Source of the DNA: Mesorhizobium sp. SOD10
GTDB lineage: Bacteria > Pseudomonadota > Alphaproteobacteria > Rhizobiales > Rhizobiaceae
Assembly (NCBI GenBank): GCA_000824805.1
Contig: CCNA01000012.1
Location: 1-64,000, forward strand
Direction of reading: 5' to 3'
Length of the DNA: 64,000 nt
A program made the translations under genes and the position numbers. Below the pieces are notes generated by a model. The model was not told where the DNA came from. It saw only the letters and a program-made list of their open reading frames with translations, and did not search any database. This document shows, piece by piece, positions 1-9,877 of this stretch (positions are counted from its first letter, which is position 1; the number at the start of each line of letters is the position of its first letter).

Positions 1-388
1 GTTCGTGGGCCGTATATAGTCGGAGCTCGCTCGACGCGTCAACACCGATTTCGAACTTTTTTGAATTTTTTGCGACGATTTTTTCGAACCGCTTTTTCGA
101 TAGCCGACTGCCCTTGCGGCAGCTCTTGGGTCATCCACAGCGAGGCCCTATTGCCGCCGCATTGAGGCGTGAAACCGGCCCATAAGGAAGGCGCGCACGC
201 ATATGTGAGGCGCCCTCAAAAACGGACGACCGCAACAGACGACAGGGCGCCCCGCGCAAGGGGCGTATGATTGGGGATATCGGCCCCGGCTTGCCGCTTC
301 GTTGACTTCAACCGCCGCGACAGGCAATTGTCATGGCCGCAACGACAACGACAAGCCGTTTCGCCTGGGGAAGAAGCAGCCTTTCTGG
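1..388. other. Noncoding leader upstream of the M23 peptidase gene
   Basis: I see no convincing gene here. Positions 55-105 hold several T-runs separated by short GC stretches, giving an AT-rich tract in otherwise GC-rich DNA, which could be a promoter region or the end of an upstream transcript. Short ORFs in this stretch lack ribosome binding sites and overlap the peptidase gene in other frames. Confidence 0.4.
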
Positions 389-2368
389 ATGCCAGACACC
401 GAAGAGGTCATAGCCGAACTCGGCAACGAGCCGCCGCTGATCGCGGACGGCCGCAGCGGTCCGCCTGACCGCCGCGAGGTCTCGGCGCGCTGGCTGTCGG
501 GCACATTCCTTACCGGTGTCACATCGAGTGTTTTGATGGGCGTGGCCTTGTTCGCCGCCCTCGACGGCCGCCAGCAATTGGCGACCCCGCCGGAAATCGC
601 CGAGCTCATCAGCCTCGCCGGCGGCAGCGATGATTCCGGCGAGCAAGCAAAGACCACAAGGCTGGTAGCGCCCCGCCAGATCGCCCGGGCAAAAGACCGG
701 CGCCGCATGGAAGTGTCAATGGTCACCAAGGTCGGCGACCGCGACGTCATCCACACCATGCCTTTCGTGCAGATCAAGATGGCCTTGGCCGCCGGCCACA
801 CCACCAACCGCCCCTACCCGCCATTCGACCCGATGCAGGTGTTCGGCGACGACAGCGACGACAATGCGCAGCCTGCAACGGCGACCGCGGCCGCCGGACA
901 GATCTACGGTGCCAAAGTCGAAAGCGAAATGAGCCTGAAGACGGTCGATTTTCCGGTCGAGACGGCTTCCTTCGACGAAAAGAGCGACCTTTCAGCCGAC
1001 GAGGTGGAAAAGGTGGTGCGGGATGCCAGCAACGGTTTGAGCGACGGCGCCGTCCAGGTCGCAGCGCTGCATTATGTCGATCCGCAGCGATTTGGCGACG
1101 CCTTCGCCGAATCGATGGCCGGCTCCTACGACGTGAAGATCACGCAGGAAAATGTTTCGGTGGCGCCGCGTGCCACCCCCGACGACCAGACGCCGGCCTT
1201 CGCCGAGGAAATCATTCCCTTTACCAAGGATACCGATATCGCCGAGGCCTATGCCGATTCGGGCTACACCGGCGACGACGCCACCGGCATGGCGGAAGCG
1301 ATCGGCAAGCTGTTGAACGCCACAGCGCTCAAGGCCGGAACGGTGCTGCGCGTCGGTCTGGAAGTGCGCGGCGATATCGCCAAGGTCGTGCGCACCAGCG
1401 TCTATGACAAGACCACGCATATCGTCACCATCGCGCTCAACGACCGCGGCCAGTATGTGCCGGCGCAAGAGCCGGAGCCCAATCCCGAGCTTTTGACGGC
1501 GTTCGACGATTCGCAGCCCGTCGTGGTGCGCGGCAATCTTCCCAATATCTATGACGGCATCTACCGCGCCGCCTATTCCTACGGCATGTCGAAGGCGATG
1601 ACGCAGAAGCTGATCAAGCTTCTCGCCTCCGACGTCGATTTCCAGTCGCGGATCTCGCCGGCCGATCGCCTCGAGGTCCTGTTCTCGCAGCCCGACGGCG
1701 ACGACCAGACCTCCGACAATTCCGAGCTCCTTTATGTATCGGCGACCTTCGGCGGCCAGACGAAGAATTTCTACCGCTTCCAGATGCAGGACGGCAGCAC
1801 CGACTATTTCGACGAAAACGGTTCGAGCGCCCAGCAATTCCTGCTGCGCAATCCGCTGCCCGCCGGCAAATTCCGCTCCGGCTTCGGCGCACGGCGGCAC
1901 CCGATTCTGGGCTATGTGCGCATGCATACCGGTGTGGACTGGGCGGCGCCCATCGGCACGCCGATCATCGCCGCCGGCAACGGCGTCGTCGAGAAGGTCG
2001 GCTGGGCCGGCGGCTACGGCAAGCAGATCATCATCCGCCACGCCAATGGCTATGAGACCTCCTACAATCACCAGAGCGCTTTCGCCCAGGGCATCGAGCC
2101 GGGGATGCGCGTGCGCCAGGGCCAGGTGATCGGCTATCTCGGCCAGACCGGCCTCGCCACCGGTCCGCATCTTCACTACGAGCTGATCGTCAACGGCACC
2201 AAGGTCGACCCGATGCGCGTGCGCCTGCCGGTCGGCAAGGTGCTGAAGGGCGACGATCTCGTCGCCTTCAAGCGCGAGCGCGAGCGCATCGACGATCTTC
2301 TGAAGCAGGAAGACGGCAACGCGCTGAAGGTCGCCAGCGCCAAGACTGATTCGCAGCTTCCCAATTAG
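389..2368 (+). CDS. M23 family metallopeptidase (LytM-type peptidoglycan endopeptidase)
   Basis: Cell-wall endopeptidase of the LytM/M23 class that cleaves, or helps others cleave, peptidoglycan cross-links. The chosen ATG gives 659 aa with one N-terminal membrane segment (about residues 40-60, FLTGVTSSVLMGVALFAAL), so it is an inner-membrane anchored periplasmic protein. The C-terminal 140 residues carry the M23 zinc motifs: HTGVDWAAPIGTPI, NGYETSYNHQ and GPHLHYEL, with the metal-binding His and Asp present. The middle third is low-complexity and poorly recognisable. The frame stays open upstream to a TTG at 302; neither start has a clear Shine-Dalgarno, so the N-terminus is uncertain. Confidence 0.88.
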   Translation: MPDTEEVIAELGNEPPLIADGRSGPPDRREVSARWLSGTFLTGVTSSVLMGVALFAALDGRQQLATPPEIAELISLAGGSDDSGEQAKTTRLVAPRQIARAKDRRRMEVSMVTKVGDRDVIHTMPFVQIKMALAAGHTTNRPYPPFDPMQVFGDDSDDNAQPATATAAAGQIYGAKVESEMSLKTVDFPVETASFDEKSDLSADEVEKVVRDASNGLSDGAVQVAALHYVDPQRFGDAFAESMAGSYDVKITQENVSVAPRATPDDQTPAFAEEIIPFTKDTDIAEAYADSGYTGDDATGMAEAIGKLLNATALKAGTVLRVGLEVRGDIAKVVRTSVYDKTTHIVTIALNDRGQYVPAQEPEPNPELLTAFDDSQPVVVRGNLPNIYDGIYRAAYSYGMSKAMTQKLIKLLASDVDFQSRISPADRLEVLFSQPDGDDQTSDNSELLYVSATFGGQTKNFYRFQMQDGSTDYFDENGSSAQQFLLRNPLPAGKFRSGFGARRHPILGYVRMHTGVDWAAPIGTPIIAAGNGVVEKVGWAGGYGKQIIIRHANGYETSYNHQSAFAQGIEPGMRVRQGQVIGYLGQTGLATGPHLHYELIVNGTKVDPMRVRLPVGKVLKGDDLVAFKRERERIDDLLKQEDGNALKVASAKTDSQLPN

Positions 2369-2377
2369 TCGCGCGAA

Positions 2378-3931
2378 TTATTTGCCCGAACGCTCGCCTC
2401 GCCGCGGCCAGGGCGACGCCTGCCCGGGCACGGTGAGCCAGGCAATGATCGACGACAACAGGCAAAGCAATGTCGTGACAGCGGCGACCGCGGCGAAAGC
2501 CGAATCGCTTGCCGTAATCCGCACCGCGTCGAGATTGGCCGCCAGCCCGGCCGCGGGCGGCTCGCCGAAACCGGGCATACCGGCAGGGTTGCCGGTCAGT
2601 CGCGCATAGACGAAAGCCGCCAGCGAGCCCATTGCAGCCACCGCGATCAACCCGCCGACGCGCGAGACGGCATTGTTGATGCCTGATGCAGCCCCCGTGT
2701 CCTTGTCGTCGACCGAGGTCATGACCGCCGTCGACAATGGCGACACAACGAGCGCCATGCCAAGCCCCATCAAGGCCATCAGCGGAAAGGCGCCGGTCCA
2801 GAAATTGTGGATGCCGGCATGAGAGAGCAGGGCGAGCCCGGCAAAGGCGATGGCAACGATGAAGCTGCCGGCGGCGATCGGCAGACGCGGGCCGATCTTG
2901 TCGGACCACTGGCCGACCGGCCCCGACAGCAACGCGATCGAGGCCGACAACGGCAGGAAGATGAATCCGACCTCGGCCGAGCTCAATCCCCAACCAGCGA
3001 TCAGAACCATCGGCAGGTAGAAGAGATTCGCCGACAGCGCGAAATAGAGGAAGAAGGTCGCCAGATTGGCGCCGGCGAAGGCGCCGATGCGAAACAGGCC
3101 GAGATCGATCATCGGCTCGCGCTGCCAGCGCTCGTAGAGAATGAAGACGAAAAGCAGGACGACGCCGGCGACGATCGCAGGCCCGGCCATCATCCCGCCG
3201 CCCTCGGCGTTCATCGCCGTCAATCCATAAGCCAATGATCCAAACGCCAGCGTCGCCAGTGCCGCCCCTCCGAGATCGAGGCTGCGTTTTTCGGTCGGCT
3301 GGTCGGCCGGCACCTTGGCCAGAAGCAGATAGATCGAGATCAGTCCAAGCGGCAGGTTGATCGCGAAGATCGCGCGCCAGACCCCATTGCCGAAAGTCGT
3401 CAAAACGAAGCCGCCCAGAACGGGGCCGAGCGCCGTGGTCAACGCCGATGCGGCGGCCCAGATGCCTATTGCCCGGCCGCGCTCCTTCTTCGGATAGGCT
3501 TTGGCGATGATGGCGAGGCTGCCCGGCACCATGATCGCGGCACCGATACCCTGGATGGCGCGGAAGGCGATCAATATGCCCGGGTTGGGCGCCATCGCGC
3601 AGGCGAGCGAGGCGGTGATGAACAGCGCGATCCCGGTCACGAAGGCGCGCCGCAGACCAAACCGGTCACCGGCAGCGCCCCCCGCCAGGATCAGCGCCGA
3701 CAGCGTCAGCGCATAGGCGTTGGAAATCCACTGCGCCTCGGCGAGGCTGGCGCCGAGGTCAACGCGCAATGCGGGCGTCGCGATCGCCAGGATCGAGCCA
3801 TCGATAAAGCCGAGCGCCGAGGCGAGGATCGCCGCCACCAGCACGAATTTTCGCTGCGCCTGAGGACAGAACGTGCCGTTCGCCCGCGGGGGCGAATGCA
3901 AATCGGCAGTGATTTCGTTCGCGGATGACAT
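2378..3931 (-). CDS. MFS transporter, DHA2 family (14-TM drug/proton antiporter)
   Basis: Predicted EmrB/QacA-type multidrug exporter of the inner membrane. The 517-aa product has repeated hydrophobic segments consistent with 14 helices, the family motif A-like GDRFGLRRAF in the first cytoplasmic loop, and motif C-like GPVLGGFVLTTFG in helix 5. The ATG at 3931 (MSSANEITADLHS) is preferred over a TTG at 3970. It is convergent with the M23 gene, nine bases apart. No adjacent regulator or membrane-fusion partner is seen, so the substrate cannot be assigned. Confidence 0.88.
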   Translation of the reverse strand: MSSANEITADLHSPPRANGTFCPQAQRKFVLVAAILASALGFIDGSILAIATPALRVDLGASLAEAQWISNAYALTLSALILAGGAAGDRFGLRRAFVTGIALFITASLACAMAPNPGILIAFRAIQGIGAAIMVPGSLAIIAKAYPKKERGRAIGIWAAASALTTALGPVLGGFVLTTFGNGVWRAIFAINLPLGLISIYLLLAKVPADQPTEKRSLDLGGAALATLAFGSLAYGLTAMNAEGGGMMAGPAIVAGVVLLFVFILYERWQREPMIDLGLFRIGAFAGANLATFFLYFALSANLFYLPMVLIAGWGLSSAEVGFIFLPLSASIALLSGPVGQWSDKIGPRLPIAAGSFIVAIAFAGLALLSHAGIHNFWTGAFPLMALMGLGMALVVSPLSTAVMTSVDDKDTGAASGINNAVSRVGGLIAVAAMGSLAAFVYARLTGNPAGMPGFGEPPAAGLAANLDAVRITASDSAFAAVAAVTTLLCLLSSIIAWLTVPGQASPWPRRGERSGK

Positions 3932-4140
3932 GAACCTCTGCTTAGCCCTCCGGCAGTTGCGCAACAACAAGCCAGAGCATCGCTGTTCTTGAAACCAGAT
4001 AACGCTGGAGCGTCATGCCGAAAACTGTGAATTGGTTTTTAGCGCTTTGATCGGAGCCGCATCGGGAGACGAGCGCCGATCCTGATGCAAACCGCCGGCA
4101 GCGTGCTAGGTTCCATCATCATGCGTGAGAGGGGGAAGCC

Positions 4141-4773
4141 ATGAAGCGGCCGCTCGAACCGTCAGCGGAAGGACGCGGACGCATTGTCGGCATAACCGAC
4201 GGTGTCTTCGCCATCGCGCTGACCTTGATCGTGCTGGAGATCAGGGTGCCGTCGCATGAGGCGGTGCATTCGGAGGGCGAGCTGCTTGCCGCGATCCTGG
4301 CGCTGGCGCCACGATTCCTGACCTATGCGCTGAGTTTCCTGACGCTCACCATCTTCTGGTTCGGCCAGCAGGCGCAGCATGGGCTGATCGCAAGGTCGGA
4401 CCGCAGGCTGGCGACGCTCAACCTGTGCTTCCTTGCTTTGATCGCGCTGCTGCCGTTCTCGACCGACCTGCTGGCCGATTTCCTGGAATTCAGGATGGCG
4501 GTGCTGGTCTACTGGCTGAACCTGCTGATGCTTGGCGCCACGCTGTTCGCGAGCTGGTGGTATGCCGACAGGAACGGCATGGTCGCCGAGGATGTGGACG
4601 CCGAGACACGGCGCACCGTCTACAATCGCATCGTCAAGGCGCAAATTCTGTGGGCGGTGGGCGGGGCGCTTTGCCTGATCGCGCCGCTGCTCAGCATCGT
4701 CTTCATCCTGCTGGTGCAGCTTATTTACGCCGCCGCGCCGCGCAGCTCACTGCTGCGTAAACTCATCGGTTGA
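4141..4773 (+). CDS. TMEM175/DUF1211 family membrane protein
   Basis: A 210-aa integral membrane protein that starts with the DUF1211 signature: an Arg, then TDGVFAIALTLIVLEI in the first helix, followed by further hydrophobic segments. Bacterial members of the family include tetrameric potassium channels. A strong purine-rich ribosome site (gagaggggg) sits just before the ATG. Its 3' end overlaps the convergent L,D-transpeptidase gene by 27 bases. Family assignment is firm; channel activity here is inferred from the family only. Confidence 0.85.
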   Translation: MKRPLEPSAEGRGRIVGITDGVFAIALTLIVLEIRVPSHEAVHSEGELLAAILALAPRFLTYALSFLTLTIFWFGQQAQHGLIARSDRRLATLNLCFLALIALLPFSTDLLADFLEFRMAVLVYWLNLLMLGATLFASWWYADRNGMVAEDVDAETRRTVYNRIVKAQILWAVGGALCLIAPLLSIVFILLVQLIYAAAPRSSLLRKLIG

Positions 4774-6276
4774 GGTCCCGCCGACCTCCGCGATTGTTGC
4801 TCCGCCGACGAACTCCACCGTGACGCCCGGCGACACAAGCTTGGCAAGCTCGCGTGCATCCCAGTTGGTCAGGCGCACACAGCCATGGCTCTCGGTCTTG
4901 CCGATCTTGGAGGGATCGGGCGTGCCGTGGATGCCGTAGGTCGGCTTGTCGAGCGCGATCCAGACCGAACCGACCGGACCGTTCGGTCCCGGCGGGATGG
5001 TCAGGATCTTGTCGTTCTGGCCCTGCTTGAAATTGATGTTCGGGTTATAGGTGTAGTTCGGGTCGAGCGCGATGCGCGAGACGGCATGGATGCCGGTCGG
5101 CGACGGCGTGTCGGCCGAGCCGATGGTCGCCGGATAGGCCGCGACCAGCTTGCCGCTGCCGTCATAAGCGTAGACTTCCTTCTTGGTCTTGTCGGCGACG
5201 ATGCGCGTTACCGGCGTCGAGACCAGCTTGCCGAAATTGGCGACCTTGATCATCGTGCCGGGGCGATTGAAATCCACGCCCTTGTTGATCGACTTCAGAT
5301 AGGTCTCGTCCATGTGGAAGCGTTCGGCCAGCGCCTCGGTGACCGAGGTGTAGCACATGCAGTTGAGCTTGGCCTTCTGGCTGTAATCCTCAGGAATCGA
5401 AGCCACATAAGGGCCGGCCACATCTTCCGGCGTGATCGTATAGTTGGCGAACGGGTCGCCGCCCGACTGGGCGAGCGCCGCCTGGATGGCGACCGCATCG
5501 GTCGATTTCAGATTGGTGCCGTTTATTTCGTTGTAGGCGGCCAGCGCCTTGTCGACATTCGAGCCGAAGCGCCCGTCGATCACGCCGGGCGAAGCACCGC
5601 CGCGATCGAGCAGCACCTGCAGCGCGGCGACGTCCTGGCGCACCCCGAGCGACAGCGACGGATCGACCGTGGCCTTGCCGCCGGTGTTCGGCGGCGGCTG
5701 GACGTCCGGATTGGTCTGGATCACTTCGCCCTGGCCCTGCTGCTCCGGATCGATCGACGCCTCGTTCAGCGGCTGGCGCTTGATGGTGTTGGACCTCGGC
5801 GCCTCCGGATAGGTGGTGGCGTAGCCTTCGTCATTGTCGAACGCCGGCGGATAGGCATCGACGGAATTGTCGTCATATTCGTCGACCGGCGGCGGGATGA
5901 CGCGGCCGTTCTCCTCCAATTGCCGCCGGCGGAAACGGGCCATGTCCTCGGGGTCGTCGAGATAATAGCGGTCATCGTCCTCGGCCGGCGCGCGGCCGAG
6001 TTCCTGCATGCGCATCTGCCGGCGCAGCGCGCGGCGGTCGAGCCTGCTTCCCGGCGGCTGGATGGCGATCACCTTGCCGGTGTCGGCATCGACCAGCACG
6101 CGGTTGCCCCTTGCGTCGTAATAGATGTCGATATTGCCTTCCTGGGCCAGCATCAACGCGCCGCGCTGGGCGGGCCGTGTCGCCTGCGACGCACCATCCA
6201 CGCTCGGTGTGGCGAACGCACTGGAGGCCACCAGCCCGGCCGCGAGTGCCGAAAGGGAAAAGATCAAGCGCAGCAT
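4747..6276 (-). CDS. L,D-transpeptidase (YkuD domain) with peptidoglycan-binding module
   Basis: Periplasmic enzyme expected to form 3-3 peptidoglycan cross-links or attach proteins to the wall. The 509-aa protein begins with a signal peptide (MLRLIFSLSALAAGLVASSAFA). A Pro- and acid-rich linker follows, then a peptidoglycan-binding-like repeat near residues 215-250 (ALQVLLDRGGASPGVIDGRF) and the YkuD domain from about 345. The catalytic motif HGTPDP...SHGCVRLTNWDA is near residues 445-470, with the nucleophile Cys at about 463. Rhizobia typically carry many L,D-transpeptidases, so redundancy is likely. Confidence 0.93.
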   Translation of the reverse strand: MLRLIFSLSALAAGLVASSAFATPSVDGASQATRPAQRGALMLAQEGNIDIYYDARGNRVLVDADTGKVIAIQPPGSRLDRRALRRQMRMQELGRAPAEDDDRYYLDDPEDMARFRRRQLEENGRVIPPPVDEYDDNSVDAYPPAFDNDEGYATTYPEAPRSNTIKRQPLNEASIDPEQQGQGEVIQTNPDVQPPPNTGGKATVDPSLSLGVRQDVAALQVLLDRGGASPGVIDGRFGSNVDKALAAYNEINGTNLKSTDAVAIQAALAQSGGDPFANYTITPEDVAGPYVASIPEDYSQKAKLNCMCYTSVTEALAERFHMDETYLKSINKGVDFNRPGTMIKVANFGKLVSTPVTRIVADKTKKEVYAYDGSGKLVAAYPATIGSADTPSPTGIHAVSRIALDPNYTYNPNINFKQGQNDKILTIPPGPNGPVGSVWIALDKPTYGIHGTPDPSKIGKTESHGCVRLTNWDARELAKLVSPGVTVEFVGGATIAEVGGTSTDEFTQQ

Positions 6277-6566
6277 GGGGTTCTAGCTCTCCGGTCGACT
6301 GGGCTCCTGGCGGGCGAATCTTCGCCAGCAAACCAGTTATCCAAATTAAGGTTCCGATATGAACCGGGCATGAAGATGGCGGTTCTCCGTTGCCTGGAGG
6401 AATATCGGTGAACGCATGTCGCGCAAAAACCGTGCCGCAGTTTTGCGAGGACAACATGCATAGAATCCTTAAAGCATGTCTCCCGAAAGCGAACCGGTTT
6501 CGAGGCAAAGACACGCGCAAATCAAAAACCCGAAACGCATGGAATCTAAAAGATTCGCGGCACGCT

Positions 6567-6932
6567 TCAGGACGCGGCAAGGCCCAATTCCTTGCGTGCC
6601 TGTTTGGTCAGTTTGAGGCCGACCAGGCGATGGCTCTCGCGCAGATAGTCCTTGAGCGCCGCATCATCCATGCTTTGGCTTGTCTGACGCTGGATCCATT
6701 TCATGCCGCGCGAGGCAAGATAGGGCGCCGGCCGGCAGCCTGGCTGGTCCTTCAGCACATCATAAGCCATCTCGGAACATTTGAAGGTGACGAAAAGCTG
6801 CCCGCCCTCGTTCCAGCCGCCGATCGCAAACACCTTGCCGCCGACCTTCCAGACATGGGCGCCGCCCCACTGAACGACATGCGTCGTGGCGGGCAGCGAA
6901 GCGCAGAAGCCGTTGTAATCGTCGAGTGTCAT
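6567..6932 (-). CDS. MmcQ/YjbR family protein
   Basis: A 121-aa protein of the MmcQ/YjbR fold, starting MTLDDYNGFCASLPAT and containing the family's W.VGGKVFAIGG and KWIQ strands. Members have a CyaY-like or double-wing DNA-binding-like fold, but cellular roles are mostly unknown. The ATG at 6932 is chosen because GGGAAGG lies five bases upstream; the frame continues further without a better site. It lies downstream of clpB on the same strand, after that gene's terminator, so it probably has its own promoter. Confidence 0.8.
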   Translation of the reverse strand: MTLDDYNGFCASLPATTHVVQWGGAHVWKVGGKVFAIGGWNEGGQLFVTFKCSEMAYDVLKDQPGCRPAPYLASRGMKWIQRQTSQSMDDAALKDYLRESHRLVGLKLTKQARKELGLAAS

Positions 6933-6990
6933 CGAGTCCTTCCCAGCCATTCGAATCGGCAGCCGATTATGCGCAGCCACTGTAAATAAC

Positions 6991-7024
6991 AAAGCGCGCC
7001 GCACCGGTCCGGTGCGACGCGCTT
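6991..7024 (-). terminator. Rho-independent terminator after clpB
   Basis: On the minus strand a long GC hairpin (AGCGCGTCGCACCGG / CCGGTGCGGCGCGCT) is followed by TTTGTTATTT. It begins about 25 bases after the clpB stop codon. Confidence 0.7.
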
Positions 7025-7049
7025 CGCGTCCATTCAAGTTCGATAAAGA

Positions 7050-9656
7050 TCAGGCGGCAGCTTCGGTCGCCACCACGGTCGGCTTCGAGCGGAAGTTCAA
7101 CCGGTCGGAGCCCGCCGTGACCTTGACCGTCGAACCGTCGAGGATCTCGCCGAGCAGGATCTTCTCCGCCAGCGGATCCTGCAGCTCCTTCTGCATCACC
7201 CGCTTCAGCGGCCTGGCGCCATAGGCCGGGTCGTAGCCCTTCGATGCCAGCCACTCGATCGCGTCATGATCCAGCGATAGCGTGATCTTGCGGTCCGTGA
7301 GCAGGTTCTCCAGCCGCCTGAGCTGGATCTCGACGATGCGGTCCATGTCTTGACGACGCAGCCGGTGGAACAGGATCACCTCGTCGACGCGGTTGAGGAA
7401 CTCCGGCCGGAACGAGGCCTTCACCACGGCCATCACCTCGTCGCGCACGGCATCGACATCCTGGTCGTCGCCGAGATTGACCAGATATTCGGCGCCGAGG
7501 TTGGAGGTCATGATGATCAGCGTGTTGCGGAAGTCGACCGTGCGGCCCTGACCATCGGTCAGCCGGCCGTCGTCGAGCACCTGCAGGAGCACGTTGAACA
7601 CGTCTGGATGCGCCTTCTCGATCTCGTCGAACAGCACGACCTGATAGGGCCGGCGCCGCACCGCTTCTGTCAGCGCGCCGCCTTCCTCATAGCCGACATA
7701 GCCGGGAGGCGCGCCGATCAGCCGGGCGACGGAGTGCTTCTCCATGAACTCCGACATGTCGATGCGCACCAGCGCGGTCTCGTCGTCGAACAGGAAGCTG
7801 GCCAACGCCTTGGTGAGCTCGGTCTTGCCGACGCCGGTCGGTCCGAGGAACATGAACGAGCCGATCGGCCGGTTCGGATCCTGCAGTCCGGCGCGGGCGC
7901 GGCGCACGGCCTTGGACACCGCCTGCACGGCTTCGCCCTGGCCGACGACCCGCTTGCCGATCTCGTCTTCCATGCGCAAGAGCTTCTCGCGCTGGCCTTC
8001 CAGCATCTTGTCGACCGGAATGCCGGTCCAGCGCGACACGACATGCGCGACATGGTCGGGCGTGACCACCTCTTCCACCATGCCGGTCTTGCCGTCCTGC
8101 GCCTCGGCTTCCTTGAGCTTCTTCTCGAGCTCCGGAATCTTGCCATAGGCAAGCTCGCCGGCACGCTGGAACTCGCCCTTGCGCTGCGCGATCGCCAGTT
8201 CGTTGCGCGACTCGTCGAGCTGCTTCTTCAGGTCGGCGGCAAGGCCAAGCTTCTGCTTTTCAGCCTGCCACTTCGTGGTCAGCTCGCTCGATTCTTCCTC
8301 GAGGTCGGCAAGCTCCTTCTCCAGCCGGGTAAGTCGGTCCTTCGAGGCCTCGTCCTTCTCGACCTTCAGCGCCTCACGCTCGATCTTGAGCTGCATGATG
8401 CGGCGATCGATCTCGTCCAGCGCCTCGGGCTTGGAATCGACCTGCATGCGCAGCCTGGAGGCCGCCTCATCGACCAGATCGATCGCCTTGTCCGGCAAGA
8501 AGCGGTCGGCGATGTAGCGGTTGGAAAGCGTCGCCGCCGATACCAGCGCGGAATCGGAGATGCGCACCTTGTGATGCTGCTCGTATTTCTCCTTCAGGCC
8601 ACGCAGGATCGAGACCGTGTCCTCCACAGTCGGCTCGTCGACGAAGACGGGCTGGAAACGGCGGGCAAGGGCCGGGTCCTTCTCGACATGCTTGCGGTAT
8701 TCGTCGAGCGTGGTCGCGCCGACGCAGTGCAGTTCGCCGCGCGCCAGCGCGGGCTTCAAAAGGTTCGACGCATCCATCGCGCCGTCGGCCTTGCCGGCGC
8801 CCACCAGCGTGTGCATCTCGTCGATGAACAGGATAATGTTGCCGTTGGCCGAGGTGACCTCGTTGAGCACGGCCTTCAGCCGCTCTTCGAACTCGCCGCG
8901 ATATTTGGCGCCGGCAATCAGCGCGCCCATGTCGAGCGCCATCAACTGCTTGTCCTTCAGCGATTCCGGCACGTCGCCATTGACGATGCGCAGCGCCAGG
9001 CCTTCGGCGATCGCCGTCTTGCCGACACCCGGCTCGCCGATCAGCACAGGGTTATTCTTGGTGCGCCGCGACAGCACCTGGATGGTGCGGCGGATCTCGT
9101 CGTCGCGGCCGATGACCGGGTCGAGCTTGCCGGAGCGGGCGTCGGCGGTCAGGTCGCGCGCATATTTCTTCAGCGCGTCATAGCCTTGCTCGGCGCTGGC
9201 CGAGTCGGCGGTGCGGCCCTTGCGGACATCGTTGATGGCTTGGTTGAGCGCCTGCGCGGTGACGCCCGCCTTGGACAGGATGTCGGCGGTCTTGGCCGAC
9301 TTCTCCATGACAAGCGCCTGCAGCAGCCGTTCGACGGTGACGAAGCTGTCGCCGGCCTTCTTGGCCAGGTCCTCGGCGGTCGAAAACACCTTGGCGAGAG
9401 GTTGGGCCAGATAAAGCTGGCCATTGCCGCCCTCGACCTTGGGCATGGCTTCGAGCGCGGCCTCGACGCCGAGCTTGACGTCGCGGGCGCTGCCGCCGGC
9501 GCGTTCGATCAGGGACGCGGCAAGGCCCTCGTCATCGTCGACGAGCACCTTCAGAATATGTTCGGGGGTAAATTGCTGGTGGTTGCGCGAGAGCGCCATG
9601 GTCTGCGCGGACTGGATGAAACCGCGCACGCGCTCCGAGTATTTCTCAAGATTCAT
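7050..9656 (-). CDS. clpB: ATP-dependent disaggregase ClpB
   Basis: Hexameric AAA+ chaperone that, with DnaK, pulls polypeptides out of aggregates after heat stress. The 868-aa length is standard. The order is N-terminal Clp repeats (1-150), NBD1 with GEPGVGKT near residue 204, the long coiled-coil middle domain (about 410-530, rich in Lys/Glu), and NBD2 with GPTGVGKT near residue 607 and sensor/arginine-finger region DEVILFHRL. The start [15 protein letters not shown] is typical, and GAAGGAG precedes the ATG. An RpoH-like promoter lies upstream and a strong terminator downstream. Confidence 0.98.
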   Translation of the reverse strand: MNLEKYSERVRGFIQSAQTMALSRNHQQFTPEHILKVLVDDDEGLAASLIERAGGSARDVKLGVEAALEAMPKVEGGNGQLYLAQPLAKVFSTAEDLAKKAGDSFVTVERLLQALVMEKSAKTADILSKAGVTAQALNQAINDVRKGRTADSASAEQGYDALKKYARDLTADARSGKLDPVIGRDDEIRRTIQVLSRRTKNNPVLIGEPGVGKTAIAEGLALRIVNGDVPESLKDKQLMALDMGALIAGAKYRGEFEERLKAVLNEVTSANGNIILFIDEMHTLVGAGKADGAMDASNLLKPALARGELHCVGATTLDEYRKHVEKDPALARRFQPVFVDEPTVEDTVSILRGLKEKYEQHHKVRISDSALVSAATLSNRYIADRFLPDKAIDLVDEAASRLRMQVDSKPEALDEIDRRIMQLKIEREALKVEKDEASKDRLTRLEKELADLEEESSELTTKWQAEKQKLGLAADLKKQLDESRNELAIAQRKGEFQRAGELAYGKIPELEKKLKEAEAQDGKTGMVEEVVTPDHVAHVVSRWTGIPVDKMLEGQREKLLRMEDEIGKRVVGQGEAVQAVSKAVRRARAGLQDPNRPIGSFMFLGPTGVGKTELTKALASFLFDDETALVRIDMSEFMEKHSVARLIGAPPGYVGYEEGGALTEAVRRRPYQVVLFDEIEKAHPDVFNVLLQVLDDGRLTDGQGRTVDFRNTLIIMTSNLGAEYLVNLGDDQDVDAVRDEVMAVVKASFRPEFLNRVDEVILFHRLRRQDMDRIVEIQLRRLENLLTDRKITLSLDHDAIEWLASKGYDPAYGARPLKRVMQKELQDPLAEKILLGEILDGSTVKVTAGSDRLNFRSKPTVVATEAAA

Positions 9657-9749
9657 GTCTGTCTCCTTCCGTCACCGGCCCGCTTTGCGGCACCGGATCA
9701 GATTGCGGTGACGGACCCGCCCATAAGAGCCGAGCCCTGTTCAGCCGAG

Positions 9750-9778
9750 ATATGGTGTATGGGGTGCGGTCCCTCAAG
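9750..9778 (-). promoter_or_regulatory. Probable RpoH (heat-shock sigma) promoter of clpB
   Basis: Read on the minus strand, CTTGAG (9773-9778) and CCATAT (9750-9755) are separated by exactly 17 bases and lie about 100 bases before the clpB start. This fits the alphaproteobacterial RpoH pattern (CTTG near -35, CCATAT-like -10) and the known heat-shock control of clpB. It is a sequence match only. Confidence 0.55.
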
Positions 9779-9827
9779 AAGCCTTGACGTCGATCAAGCA
9801 GAATATTCCAGCCGCGCACGAACGAAA

Positions 9828-9851
9828 ACGGCGGAGATTGCTCTCCGCCGT
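9828..9851 (-). terminator. Terminator after the DUF4167 gene
   Basis: On the minus strand, ACGGCGGAG and CTCCGCCGT form a 9-bp stem with a six-base loop, followed by TTTTC. It lies 27 bases after the stop codon of the DUF4167 gene. Confidence 0.65.
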
Positions 9852-9877
9852 CTGCAATGCCTGGAATGGCGTCCGGA

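Noticed and set aside
1614..2129. Short ORFs inside the M23 peptidase gene
   Set aside because: Arg/Ser-rich shadow frames of a real gene.
4885..6411. 508-aa open frame opposite the L,D-transpeptidase
   Set aside because: Arg/Val/Asp-rich mirror of a real secreted enzyme with signal peptide and YkuD motif.
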